Part shown: piece after piece, positions 30,330 to 42,333 of the stretch
Position numbering within the stretch: position 1 is the stretch's first letter
Layout: each line of letters starts with the position of its first letter
Source of the DNA: Georgenia thermotolerans
GTDB lineage: Bacteria; Actinomycetota; Actinomycetes; Actinomycetales; Actinomycetaceae
Direction of reading: 5' to 3'
Assembly (NCBI RefSeq): GCF_009193185.1
Contig: NZ_VUKF01000008.1
Span: 62,001-126,000, forward strand
DNA length: 64,000 nucleotides
Translations under genes and position numbers: made by a program
The notes under the pieces: generated by a model
Databases searched by the model: none
What the model saw: the letters and a program-made list of their open reading frames with translations, nothing else
What the model was told of the DNA's origin: nothing

Positions 30330-31331
30330 ATGACTCTGCCGACCGTCGCCGTGGGCGCGCTCGGTGGCACCATCGCCATGACCCCCGCCCACCCCGGCGA
30401 GCCGGTTGCGCCCGAGCTGAGCGCCGCGCAGCTGGTCCGGGCGGTGCGCGGGCTCGACGCGGTCGCGCACGTGACGGCGACGTCGCTGCGCAACCTGCCC
30501 TCGCCGGCGCTCACCACCGCCGACGTCCTCGACGCCCTGGCCTGGGCCCGCGCCCAGGTCGACAGCGGCGCGGCCGGGGTCGTGCTCACGCACGGCACCG
30601 ACACCCTCGAGGAGTCGGCCTTCCTGCTCGACCTGCTCTGGGACCGCCCCGCCCCGCTCGTGCTCACCGGCGCGATGCGCCCGCCGCGCAGCCCCGGCCC
30701 GGACGGTCCGGCGAACCTCTACGCGGCCGTGGTCGTCGCCGCCGCGCCCGCCGCCCGCGACCTCGGCGCCGTCGTCGTGCTCGACGACGAGGTGCACCTG
30801 GCGCGGTGGGCGACCAAGACCCGCACCGCGGGCGTCGGCGCGTTCGCCTCGCCGGGGGCCGGGCCGGTCGGCCGGGTGGTGGAGGGGAGGCTGGTCCTGA
30901 TCCTGCGCCCGGCGCGGCGGGACGCCCCGCTGCCCGACCCGGCGGGCGCGGCGCAGGTGGCGCTGCTGGAGTTCGCCCTGGGCGACGACGGCGGCCTGCT
31001 GCGGCTCGTCGCCGGCGGCGGGTTCGACGGCGTCGTCGTCGCCGGGGCCGGGGCCGGGCACGTCTCCCCGGCGGCCGCCGAGGCGGTCTCGTGCGCCGTC
31101 GAGCGGATGCCGGTGCTCGTCGCCTCGCGGACCGGCAGCGGCCCGACGGCGACCCGCACCTACGGCTACCTCGGCTCGGAGACCGACCTCGCGCGCCGCG
31201 GCGCCCAGCTCGCCGGCTCGCTCACCGCGCGCAAGGCCCGGCTGCTGCTGTGGGCGCTGCTCGCCGGCGGCGCGGACGCCGCGACGGTGCGGCGGGAGGT
31301 CGCCCGGCGCGCGGGCCTGCCGGGGGACTGA
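30330..31331 (+). CDS. L-asparaginase (asparaginase/glutaminase family)
   Basis: Hydrolyses L-asparagine to aspartate and ammonia. The 333-residue protein has both active-site threonine segments: GALGGTIAM near residue 9-17 and VLTHGTDTLEESAFLL near 87-102. GAMRPP and the SPGPDGPANL loop are also present. There is no signal peptide, so the enzyme is cytosolic, and the length is normal for the family. It is monocistronic between a divergent membrane gene and a strong convergent terminator. Confidence 0.88.
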   Translation: MTLPTVAVGALGGTIAMTPAHPGEPVAPELSAAQLVRAVRGLDAVAHVTATSLRNLPSPALTTADVLDALAWARAQVDSGAAGVVLTHGTDTLEESAFLLDLLWDRPAPLVLTGAMRPPRSPGPDGPANLYAAVVVAAAPAARDLGAVVVLDDEVHLARWATKTRTAGVGAFASPGAGPVGRVVEGRLVLILRPARRDAPLPDPAGAAQVALLEFALGDDGGLLRLVAGGGFDGVVVAGAGAGHVSPAAAEAVSCAVERMPVLVASRTGSGPTATRTYGYLGSETDLARRGAQLAGSLTARKARLLLWALLAGGADAATVRREVARRAGLPGD

Positions 31332-31410
31332 CCGCCGGAGCGGCCGGCGCGAGAACGCGGGAAGGCCCGGCGTGCTGGCAGCTGCCCGCGGGAACCGGCC
31401 GGGCCCGCTG

Positions 31411-31437
31411 AGGCCCGCCGCCTCGGGCGGCGGGCCT
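31411..31437. terminator. Bidirectional terminator between asparaginase and Ohr genes
   Basis: AGGCCCGCCGCC and GGCGGCGGGCCT form a perfect 12-bp stem with a 3-nt loop between two convergent genes. Confidence 0.8.
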
Positions 31438-31446
31438 CGCCGGCGC

Positions 31447-31884
31447 TCAGGCGGAGGCCAGCTTGGCGGTCAGGGTGATCTCGGTGCCCTTGAGCGCCTG
31501 GCTGACGGGGCAGCCGACCTTGGCCGCGTCCGCGATGCGCTGGAAGTCCTCCGGGGAGATGCCCGGGACGTCGGCGTCGACCGTGAGGTGGATGCCCTTG
31601 ATGCCCTCGCCTGCCACGAACGTCACCTCGGCGCGGGTGCGCAGCTCGTTCGGGGCGGTGTCGTTCTGGGCGAGCTCGTTGGACAGGGCCATCGAGAAGC
31701 AGGTGGCGTGCGCCGCGGCGATGAGCTCCTCGGGGGAGGTGGTGCCGCCGGCCTCCTCGGCACGGGCCTTCCAGTTGACGTCGAAGCTGGCGAGGCCTGA
31801 GGTGTCCAGCGACGTGCGCCCCTTGCCGGAGAACAGGTCGCCGTTCCAGGTGGTGCTGCCCTTGCTCACGATCGGTGTCGGCAT
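31447..31884 (-). CDS. OsmC/Ohr-family peroxiredoxin
   Basis: A 145-residue thiol peroxidase that likely reduces organic hydroperoxides. Both reactive cysteines are present: one in AAHATCFSMAL (about C61) and one in AAKVGCPVSQAL (about C126). The catalytic-region motif GGTTSPEELIAAAH is also present. The start ATG at 31884 is preceded by GAAGGAGGAGACC. It contrasts with the cysteine-less OsmC paralogue at 59283 in this same window. Confidence 0.92.
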   Translation of the reverse strand: MPTPIVSKGSTTWNGDLFSGKGRTSLDTSGLASFDVNWKARAEEAGGTTSPEELIAAAHATCFSMALSNELAQNDTAPNELRTRAEVTFVAGEGIKGIHLTVDADVPGISPEDFQRIADAAKVGCPVSQALKGTEITLTAKLASA

Positions 31885-31986
31885 GGTCTCCTCCTTCGGG
31901 CGCCCGGACCCTCCGGGCACCGGCGGGCCCATCCTGCCCTGCCCGGCCGCCCGACGCGCAACCGCTGGGTGTCCGGGATGCCGGGT

Positions 31987-31992
31987 TATGGT
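31987..31992 (+). promoter_or_regulatory. Leaderless -10 box of the SIP gene
   Basis: TATGGT ends 6 nt before the GTG at 31999. Confidence 0.45.
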
Positions 31993-31998
31993 CGGGGT

Positions 31999-32844
31999 GT
32001 GACCGACGATCTCGCCGCCACCGCGCCCGCCCTGCGCCGGGAGCGGGTGCGCCACCCCCTCGCCGTCCGCCACCTCACGGTGCTCCGCCGCCGTCAGCTC
32101 AGCGCCCGCATGCTGCGGCTGACCCTCGGCGGGGAGGATCTCACCGGCTTCACCGCCGACGGGCCCGCCGACCACGTCAAGCTCTTCGTCCCCGACCCGG
32201 CCACCGGCGAGCTGCACGCCCCGCGCGTCGTCGGCGAGGCGATGGAGCGCCCCGACGTCGCGCCCACGGTGCGCGACTACACCCCGCGCGCCCTGCACGA
32301 CGGGGGCCTCGACATCGACGTCGTCCTCCACGCCCACCCGGGCCCGGTGTCGGCGTGGGCGGAACGCGCGGTGCCGGGCGACCCGGTGGCCATCGCCGGC
32401 CCGCGCAGCTCCCAGCTGCTGCCGGCGGCCGACCACCTGCTCCTCGGCGGGGACGAGACGGCGCTGCCCGCCCTGGCCCGCTGGCTCGAGCGGGCGCCCG
32501 CCGGGCTGCCCGTGGACGTGCTCGTCGAGCTGTCCGACCCGGCGGACGCGGAGTACCTGGCCGCGGTCGCCCGGCCCGAGCACGCCCTGCACGTGCGCTA
32601 CCGCGGCGACGCGGCCCCGGGCACGACGACGCTCCTCGCCGACGCCGTGCGGGCCGTCCCGGCCCGCGCCGGCACCGGCTATGCCTGGTTCGCCGGGGAG
32701 GCGGGGTCGCTGGTGGCCGTGCGCCGCTGGCTGCGCCACGACTCGGCCTTCGCCCGGGGGAACGTCAAGGTGGACGGGTACTGGCGCCGCGGCGTCGTCG
32801 CCCTCGACCACCACGCCCCGGTCGATCCCGAGGACGTCGACTGA
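31999..32844 (+). CDS. Siderophore-interacting FAD/NAD(P)H reductase
   Basis: A 281-residue SIP-family ferric reductase that would release iron from siderophores in the cytosol. The N-terminal FAD-binding barrel holds the flavin motif TVRDYTPR (about 91-98) and GGLDIDVVLHAHPGPVSAWA. The C-terminal SIP domain has the segment LLLGGDETALPALARWLE (about 145-162) and the conserved tail GYWRRGV with a tryptophan stacking region. No siderophore synthesis or uptake gene is nearby. The GTG at 31999 is supported by the family N-terminus (RHLTVLRRRQLSARMLRLTL) and the promoter spacing. Confidence 0.9.
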   Translation: MTDDLAATAPALRRERVRHPLAVRHLTVLRRRQLSARMLRLTLGGEDLTGFTADGPADHVKLFVPDPATGELHAPRVVGEAMERPDVAPTVRDYTPRALHDGGLDIDVVLHAHPGPVSAWAERAVPGDPVAIAGPRSSQLLPAADHLLLGGDETALPALARWLERAPAGLPVDVLVELSDPADAEYLAAVARPEHALHVRYRGDAAPGTTTLLADAVRAVPARAGTGYAWFAGEAGSLVAVRRWLRHDSAFARGNVKVDGYWRRGVVALDHHAPVDPEDVD

Positions 32845-32901
32845 GGGCCGGCTGCCCCTGCTTCGCCACGTGATCAGCTGACGGCGCCCGTGCCCGCTGA
32901 G

Positions 32902-32958
32902 CGCGCCATTTGCCACCGGGCGCGCCAGTTCTCACCGAACGCCCCAGTTGGAGCTGTC
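32902..32958. repeat. 19-bp tandem repeat array B
   Basis: Three 19-mers follow each other at 32902, 32921 and 32940: CGCGCCATTTGCCACCGGG, CGCGCCAGTTCTCACCGAA and CGCCCCAGTTGGAGCTGTC. The two preceding 19-bp frames (32864 CGCCACGTGATCAGCTGAC, 32883) look like more decayed units. The array fills the gap between the SIP stop and the coaE promoter. Confidence 0.6.
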
Positions 32959-32987
32959 GTGAGCGGTCCATGCCGTCACGCCGGCGA

Positions 32988-32993
32988 TAGGGT
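32988..32993 (+). promoter_or_regulatory. Leaderless -10 box of coaE
   Basis: TAGGGT ends 7 nt before the GTG at 33001. Confidence 0.5.
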
Positions 32994-33000
32994 CGGCGGC

Positions 33001-33657
33001 GTGCTGACTATCGGGCTCACCGGCGGGATCGGCTCGGGCAAGAGCACGGTCTCGGCCGAGCTGGCGCGCCTGGGCGCCGTCGTCATCGACGCCGACCGGA
33101 TCGCCCGTGACGTCGTCGCGCCGGGCACCCCCGGCCTGGCCGCCGTCGTCGACGCCTTCGGCGCCGACGTCCTCGCGGCGGACGGGTCCCTCGACCGGCC
33201 CGCCCTGGGCCGGCGCGTCTTCGCCGACCCCGAGGCGCTGCGCCGCCTCGGCGAGATCACCCACCCGCTCATCAAGGCCGAGACCGCCCGCCGGGAGGCC
33301 GCCGCGCCGCCCGACGCGATCGTCGTCCACGACGTCCCGCTCATCGTCGAGAACCGCCTGGCCGACGCCTACGACCTCGTCGTGGTGGTGGGGGCGAGGG
33401 AGGAGGTCCGGCTCGAGCGGCTGGTGCGCGACCGCGGCATGACCCCCGAGGACGCGCGCGCCCGCATCCGGGCCCAGGCCACGGACGCCGAGCGGCGCGC
33501 CGTCGCGGATGTGTGGCTGGACAACTCCGGCACGGTCGAGGACCTGCTCGCCGCGGTGGACGCGGTGTGGCGGGAGCGGATCGTGCCCGCGCACGATCGA
33601 CGGCGGACGGGCGGGTCGAGCGGGCCACGGGCCCCGCGGGGTGCCGCCCGGTCCTGA
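33001..33657 (+). CDS. coaE: Dephospho-CoA kinase
   Basis: CoaE phosphorylates dephospho-CoA in the last step of coenzyme A synthesis. The 218-residue protein shows Walker [13 protein letters not shown] (about 5-16), [12 protein letters not shown] (about 30-41), the CoA-region [16 protein letters not shown] and the lid segment [17 protein letters not shown]. The C-terminus has a short Arg/Gly-rich tail. The GTG at 33001 places Walker A at the expected distance from the N-terminus, whereas an in-frame ATG at 32890 would translate the repeat array. It converges on the BCCT gene. Confidence 0.95.
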   Translation: MLTIGLTGGIGSGKSTVSAELARLGAVVIDADRIARDVVAPGTPGLAAVVDAFGADVLAADGSLDRPALGRRVFADPEALRRLGEITHPLIKAETARREAAAPPDAIVVHDVPLIVENRLADAYDLVVVVGAREEVRLERLVRDRGMTPEDARARIRAQATDAERRAVADVWLDNSGTVEDLLAAVDAVWRERIVPAHDRRRTGGSSGPRAPRGAARS

Positions 33658-33699
33658 GGCGGCGCCGCGGCGGCGGTCACTCTCCGGACGGCCCCGCGG

Positions 33700-35529
33700 T
33701 CATTCCCTGGGCGGCCCGGGGCGCCGCCCGGGCGAGCCGGGGCGACGGATCAGCCGTTCGCGCAGCTGCCGGGCCGTCGTGGCGGACTCGATGGGCCAGT
33801 TCGGCGGCGTGTCGGCGCCGCCCAGCTCGCCGACCACGGCGGTGACCAGGCGCTCGCGCACCATCGAGCGGCGGATCTCCTCGGACCGCTCGTGGTCCGC
33901 CTGCAGGGAGCGGAACAGGCCCACGCACATGAAGATCATGACGACGCTGAAGGGCGCGGCGACCAGGATCGCCATCGTCTGCAAGGAGGCGAGGCCGCCC
34001 GCGGTGCCCCCTGTGCCGAGGAGGACGGCGGCGATGGCGCCGGACAGGGCCGCCCAGCTCAGCCGGGTCCACAGCTCGGGGTTGGGGTTGCCGCCGGCGG
34101 AGAGCATCGACACGACGTAGGACCCGGAGTCCGAGCTCGTGACGAAGAAGATGACGATCAGCAGGATGGCCAGGCCGGAGAGCACCGGCCCGCCGGGGAG
34201 CCCGGCGAGCATCTGGAACAAGGCGGTGTCGTTGTTCACCGTGCCGTCGGGGGCGATCAGGCCGCCGGCGCCGAAGAGCTCGCGGTACAGCGCGGTGCCG
34301 CCCAGGACCGAGAACCAGGTGAAGGTCACCAGCGTGGGCACGAGGAGCACGCCGATGATGAACTCGCGCACCGTCCGGCCCCGGGAGATGCGCGCGATGA
34401 AGATGCCGACGAAGGGCGACCAGCTCATCCACCAGCCCCAGTAGTACGTCGTCCAGCTCGCCAGCCAGCTCTCGCCCTGCACGCCCTGATAGGGCAGCGT
34501 CGCAAAGGACAGCCGGACGAGGCTGCCCAGGTAGGAGCCGATCGACTGGACGGCCTCGCGCAGGACGAAGAGCGTCGGGCCGAAGGAGAGCACCAGGAGC
34601 ATGAGCAGGCCCGCGAGCACGAGGTTGATGTTCGAGAGCCACTTGATGCCGGCGTCGAGACCGGTGGCGACGGAGATCGCCGCCAAGCCGGCGATGACGA
34701 TGATGAGGACGACGAGCGTCGTGCGCGAGAGCGTGAGGATGCCGAGGAAGTCGAGGCCGGCGCCCACCTGCGCGACGCCGAAGCCCAGGGAGGTGGCCAC
34801 GCCGAACATCGTTCCCACGACGGCGACGACGTCGACCAGGTGGCCCCACCCGCCCTGGACCCGGCGGGTGCCCAGCACGGGCTCGAGCGCCCAGCGCAGC
34901 GACACGGGCCGACGCCGGCGGTGGACGACGTAGGCGACCGAGAGCCCCACCACGATGTAGATGGCCCACGCGTGCAGCCCCCAGTGCAGGAAGGTGTAGG
35001 TCATCGCCCCCTGGGCGAGGACGTCGGGGGAACCCTGCGCCCGCGGCGGCGGGCTCGCGTAGTGGTTGAGCGGCTCCGCCACGCCCCAGAACACCAGCCC
35101 GATGCCCATGCCGGCGGCGAAGAGCATGGCGAACCAGCTGAAGAGGCGGTACTGCGGCGGTTCCTCGTCGCGGCCCAGCTTGATGTCGCCCAGGCGGGAG
35201 AGCGCCAGGAAGATGGCGAAGATGACGAACCCGGTGACGATGAGGACGTAGTACCAGCCCAGCGAGTTGACGACGACGTCGTTGGCGGCGGCGATGACCG
35301 AGCCGAGCCACTGGGGGAACGCCACGGCCACCACGACGAAGAGCAGCACCAGCCCGGCCGCCGGGTAGAAGACCGGTCGGGCGACCCCGTGCCGGGTCTT
35401 CACGGGCCGGTGCTCCAGCGTCACGTTCTCCAGCGCCACCGCGCCGGCCGGAACGCCTCCGACCTCGGCCTGAGGGGTCGTGGACGGCTCCGGCGGCTGC
35501 TGGCCGGCGCCAGACGCGGTCGTGCTCAT
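33700..35529 (-). CDS. BCCT-family betaine/choline/carnitine transporter
   Basis: A sodium- or proton-coupled symporter for quaternary ammonium osmolytes. The 609-residue protein has twelve predicted membrane helices. Family landmarks are GMGIGLVFWGVAEPLNHY on helix 3-4, the aromatic box stretch TTYYWGWWMSWSPFVGIFIARISRGRT (quoted as YYWGWWMSWSPFVGIF), and the DSGSYVVSML segment. A polar N-terminal head (about 60 residues) and an Arg-rich C-terminal tail may sense osmotic stress, as in BetP. The ATG at 35529 is preceded by GGAGAGCAC. It lies 87 bp downstream of ftsH on the same strand, so the pair may share the MarR-controlled promoter. Confidence 0.9.
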   Translation of the reverse strand: MSTTASGAGQQPPEPSTTPQAEVGGVPAGAVALENVTLEHRPVKTRHGVARPVFYPAAGLVLLFVVVAVAFPQWLGSVIAAANDVVVNSLGWYYVLIVTGFVIFAIFLALSRLGDIKLGRDEEPPQYRLFSWFAMLFAAGMGIGLVFWGVAEPLNHYASPPPRAQGSPDVLAQGAMTYTFLHWGLHAWAIYIVVGLSVAYVVHRRRRPVSLRWALEPVLGTRRVQGGWGHLVDVVAVVGTMFGVATSLGFGVAQVGAGLDFLGILTLSRTTLVVLIIVIAGLAAISVATGLDAGIKWLSNINLVLAGLLMLLVLSFGPTLFVLREAVQSIGSYLGSLVRLSFATLPYQGVQGESWLASWTTYYWGWWMSWSPFVGIFIARISRGRTVREFIIGVLLVPTLVTFTWFSVLGGTALYRELFGAGGLIAPDGTVNNDTALFQMLAGLPGGPVLSGLAILLIVIFFVTSSDSGSYVVSMLSAGGNPNPELWTRLSWAALSGAIAAVLLGTGGTAGGLASLQTMAILVAAPFSVVMIFMCVGLFRSLQADHERSEEIRRSMVRERLVTAVVGELGGADTPPNWPIESATTARQLRERLIRRPGSPGRRPGPPRE

Positions 35530-35616
35530 GTCGTGCTCTCCTCGTAACGCGGCGGCGGGTGTGCGCCCTTCGAGGATGGCCGCGGGACTGGCGTCCCGCC
35601 ACATGGGGGCCGCGCG

Positions 35617-37737
<2,121 letters not shown>

Positions 37738-37764
37738 GAGCACTCCTTCGGCGCGGACCCCCAC

Positions 37765-37784
37765 TGGTTGGACCTTCCCAACCA
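37765..37784. promoter_or_regulatory. Palindromic operator at the ftsH start site
   Basis: TGGTTGG-N6-CCAACCA is a perfect 7+7 inverted repeat. It abuts the minus-strand -10 box TAGCCT (37784-37789) and covers the predicted ftsH transcription start near 37777. A bound regulator would block ftsH. The adjacent divergent MarR protein is the obvious candidate. Confidence 0.6.
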
Positions 37785-37789
37785 GGCTA
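37784..37789 (-). promoter_or_regulatory. -10 box of ftsH
   Basis: TAGCCT on the minus strand fits TANNNT and predicts a leader of about 40 nt with a GAAGGAG ribosome site. Confidence 0.45.
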
Positions 37790-37915
37790 CAGCGCGTGCC
37801 TCCGCTCTGGGGGTGCTAGGCGGCACCCTTCTCAGGCCCTCGCGCCGGCCCAGCTCTTCCCGGCCACGTGCCGCGCCGGCCTCGGGCCGGGCGCCGGGGC
37901 CTGGCAGGGTCGCCG

Positions 37916-37935
37916 CCAATTGGTTGGTGTAGTCT
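37916..37935 (+). promoter_or_regulatory. marR promoter with an operator-like half-site
   Basis: CCAATTGGTTGG (37916-37927) repeats the TGGTTGG half-site of the ftsH operator next to the -10 box TAGTCT (37930-37935). The -10 ends 7 nt before the ATG, so marR is probably leaderless and self-repressed. Confidence 0.5.
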
Positions 37936-37942
37936 CCCTAAC

Positions 37943-38506
37943 ATGGAGAAGGTCACGACCTTGCTCGGCCCCGCAGCGGTGGACGAGGCTCCCCGGCCCG
38001 GTGACGCCGACGAGCAGCTCCACTCCGCCTTCCTCGCGCTGCTGCGCTGGACGAGCCGCTCGGCGGTGCGCACCCGCCTGTGGACCGGCGACGGCGTGGA
38101 GCTCACGCCCACCGACGCCTGGCTCATCGACGCCCTCGCCGCGCACGGGCCCATGCGGGTCACCACGCTCGCCGGGTGGCAGGGCGTCGACAAGTCGACC
38201 GTCACCCCGCAGGTGCGGCGCCTGGAGCGGGCGGGCCTCGTGGACCGGCGCCCGGACCCGGAGGACGGCAGGGCGTCCCTCCTCACCCTCTCCGCCCACG
38301 GGCGGGAGGTGCGTGAGCGTGTCCGGGCGGCCGGCGGCCAGGCCCTCTCGAGGTCCCTCGCGTCCTGGGACGACGCCGACCGGCGGGCGCTCGCCGAGCT
38401 GCTCATCCGCTTCGTCGCGACCGTCGAGCAGGCCGAGGGGGACGAGGCCGCCGGGCACGGTGCCGATCGGCGCCCGACCGAGCCGGGGGAGACCGGGCGC
38501 GGCTGA
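37943..38506 (+). CDS. MarR-family transcriptional regulator
   Basis: A 187-residue winged-helix regulator, normally a homodimer released from DNA by a small ligand. The DNA-binding core spans about 60-130: [20 protein letters not shown], the recognition helix region [20 protein letters not shown] and the wing [19 protein letters not shown] with the conserved Asp/Arg pair. N- and C-terminal helices form the dimer interface, and a charged disordered tail of about 25 residues follows. Divergence from ftsH and shared TGGTTGG half-sites suggest that it controls itself and the ftsH-BCCT pair. Ligand unknown. Confidence 0.88.
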   Translation: MEKVTTLLGPAAVDEAPRPGDADEQLHSAFLALLRWTSRSAVRTRLWTGDGVELTPTDAWLIDALAAHGPMRVTTLAGWQGVDKSTVTPQVRRLERAGLVDRRPDPEDGRASLLTLSAHGREVRERVRAAGGQALSRSLASWDDADRRALAELLIRFVATVEQAEGDEAAGHGADRRPTEPGETGRG

Positions 38507-38586
38507 CCGAGGCGGCCCGCGCGGCGGGCCGGGTGCCGCCGTCCGCCCATGGCGTACGCGGCGGCGCCGATGTCAGTGCTGCGACG

Positions 38587-38592
38587 TACGGT
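38587..38592 (+). promoter_or_regulatory. Leaderless -10 box of uvrB
   Basis: TACGGT ends 6 nt before the ATG at 38599. I see no LexA-type GAAC-N4-GTTC box nearby. Confidence 0.45.
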
Positions 38593-38598
38593 TGCCTC

Positions 38599-40675
<2,077 letters not shown>

Positions 40676-40695
<20 letters not shown>

Positions 40696-40725
40696 CCGGC
40701 CTGACGGCGGCCAACGCCTGACCGG
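40676..40725 (+). repeat. Tandem duplication of the uvrB 3' end
   Basis: The 24 bp at 40676-40699, which encode the last residues and stop of uvrB, recur without mismatch at 40702-40725 (26-bp period). The second copy is untranslated. Confidence 0.85.
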
Positions 40726-40809
40726 GGCCGGCCCGTCGGCGAGCCCTCTCGGGTCCGCGGTGGGTCCGCTCACGGCGTGCCCCGGTGCACCGGCCCGCGC
40801 GGCTGGACG

Positions 40810-40815
40810 TATCCT
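40810..40815 (+). promoter_or_regulatory. -10 box of the terC transcript
   Basis: TATCCT predicts a start near 40822, exactly where the riboswitch P1 helix begins. Confidence 0.5.
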
Positions 40816-40822
40816 GGGACGG

Positions 40823-40982
40823 CGGAGGGGAGTATTCCCGCAACGGTGGTGCCGTCATCACGGCAGGCGTCGCGCCTGCTCGGTGCCATCGGCCGCGCCC
40901 AGACCGGGGATCCGGCGGGCACGGCGGAAGAGACCTCCGGTACCTCGTGCTGCGCGCACATCCCTACGTACCGGAGGAAGTT
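40823..40982 (+). promoter_or_regulatory. yybP-ykoY manganese riboswitch with Shine-Dalgarno switch helix
   Basis: The leader has the class hallmarks: P1 CGGAGG (40823-40828) with CCTCCG (40934-40939), GGGGAGTA in the first leg, a GTCATCACGG segment, and AGAGACC in the second leg. CCTCCGGTAC (40934-40943) is also perfectly complementary to GTACCGGAGG (40968-40977), which contains the terC ribosome site. P1 formation with bound Mn would free the ribosome site; without ligand the 10-bp helix would hide it. This class is established as Mn2+-responsive and often precedes terC-like genes; the switch model is my inference from pairing. Confidence 0.85.
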
Positions 40983-42200
40983 GTGGACGTCCACGCCCTC
41001 GGATGGGCCGGCCTCGGGCTGGTCGTCGTCATCCTGATCACCATCGACATCGTCGGACACGTGCGCACCCCGCACGCGCCGTCGATGCGGGAGTCGGCGC
41101 GCTGGACGGCGTTCTACGTGTCCCTGGCCGTCGTGTTCGGCCTGATCATCTGGGGCATCTACGGCGGGCAGTACGCGGGCGAGTACTTCGCCGGGTACAT
41201 CACCGAGTACAGCCTGTCGGTGGACAACCTCTTCGTCTTCATCATCATCATCGGCGCGTTCCGGGTGCCCCGGGAGTTCCAGCAGAAGGTGCTGCTCTCC
41301 GGCATCATCATCGCGTTGGTGCTGCGGCTGATCTTCATCCTCGTCGGCGCCGCCGTCATCCAGAACTTCTCCTGGGTCTTCTACCTCTTCGGCGCCTTCC
41401 TCCTCTACACCGCCTACTCCCAGGCCCGCGAGGGCTCCGGCGGCCCGGCCGAGCAGGACGAGGGCTACCACGAGAACGCCGTCGTCCGGCTGATCCGCCG
41501 CGTCATGCCGGTCAGCGAGGGCTTCGTCGGGGACAAGATGCTCCACCGCGCCCACGGCAAGACGTTCATCACCCCGCTGCTCATCTGCATCTTCGCGCTC
41601 GGCACCGCCGACCTCATGTTCGCCGTGGACTCCATCCCGGCGGTGTTCGGCCTGACCAAGGAGCCGTACATCGTCTTCGCGGCGAACGCCTTCGCGCTCC
41701 TCGGCCTGCGCCAGCTGTACTTCCTCATCGACGGCCTCCTCGACCGCCTCGTCTACCTCCACTACGGCCTGGCCGCGATCCTGGGCTTCATCGGCGCCAA
41801 GCTGGTCATCCACGCCCTGCACGAGAACGAGCTGCCCTTCATCAACGGTGGCGAGCACTGGGACGTCATCCCCGAGCCGACCATCCTCGTCTCGCTGGCC
41901 TGGATCGTCGGCGTGCTGACCATCACCGTCCTGACGAGCCTCGCCAAGAACCGCAAGGACGCGCGCATCGCCGCCGCCGAGCGCGCCGTGGCGCAGGCCC
42001 GGGCGGCCCAGCAGCGTCACGTCATCCCCGAAGCCCCGGCCGACCGCCGGCCCGCCGGGGGCGTCGCCTCTGTCGCGGGCTCGGCCACCGATGGGGTGTC
42101 CGGGCGAGGTCCGGCGACCGACCCGGCCGACCCGGCCGACGCGGACGACGCGCCGGGCGCGGAGGACCGGGTGGACGAGGGCACCGGCCGCCGGGAGTGA
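40983..42200 (+). CDS. TerC-family membrane protein, probable Mn2+ exporter
   Basis: A 405-residue protein with eight or nine membrane helices of the TerC/Alx type. Conserved acidic membrane motifs are ITEYSLSVDNLFVF (about 72-85) and ADLMFAVDSIPAVFGLT (about 205-221), with FLIDGLLDRLVYLHYGLA further on. The C-terminus is a disordered Ala/Pro/Asp-rich tail of about 80 residues. Related proteins under the same riboswitch export manganese. The GTG at 40983 is chosen because GGAGGA lies 5 nt upstream and forms part of the riboswitch; an in-frame ATG at 40785 would lie upstream of the transcription start. Confidence 0.88.
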   Translation: MDVHALGWAGLGLVVVILITIDIVGHVRTPHAPSMRESARWTAFYVSLAVVFGLIIWGIYGGQYAGEYFAGYITEYSLSVDNLFVFIIIIGAFRVPREFQQKVLLSGIIIALVLRLIFILVGAAVIQNFSWVFYLFGAFLLYTAYSQAREGSGGPAEQDEGYHENAVVRLIRRVMPVSEGFVGDKMLHRAHGKTFITPLLICIFALGTADLMFAVDSIPAVFGLTKEPYIVFAANAFALLGLRQLYFLIDGLLDRLVYLHYGLAAILGFIGAKLVIHALHENELPFINGGEHWDVIPEPTILVSLAWIVGVLTITVLTSLAKNRKDARIAAAERAVAQARAAQQRHVIPEAPADRRPAGGVASVAGSATDGVSGRGPATDPADPADADDAPGAEDRVDEGTGRRE

Positions 42201-42320
42201 GCAGGGGGCGCCAGGGACCGGCGCGCCCCGGTCCGTGGCCCACCGTCAGCCGCCCTCGGTTCCGCCGCGCCGACGGGCGCAGCCGGGCCCGGCGGCGCCG
42301 GAGGGCGGGCGGCGGGCCGG

Positions 42321-42326
42321 TAGCAT
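42321..42326 (+). promoter_or_regulatory. Leaderless -10 box of the first iclR gene
   Basis: TAGCAT ends 7 nt before the ATG at 42334. Confidence 0.45.
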
Positions 42327-42333
42327 GCCGGGA

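Noticed and set aside
37965-38506. MarR protein as a regulator of the downstream uvrB gene
   Set aside because: uvrB has its own leaderless -10 box and no TGGTTGG element. The operators lie on the ftsH and marR promoters.
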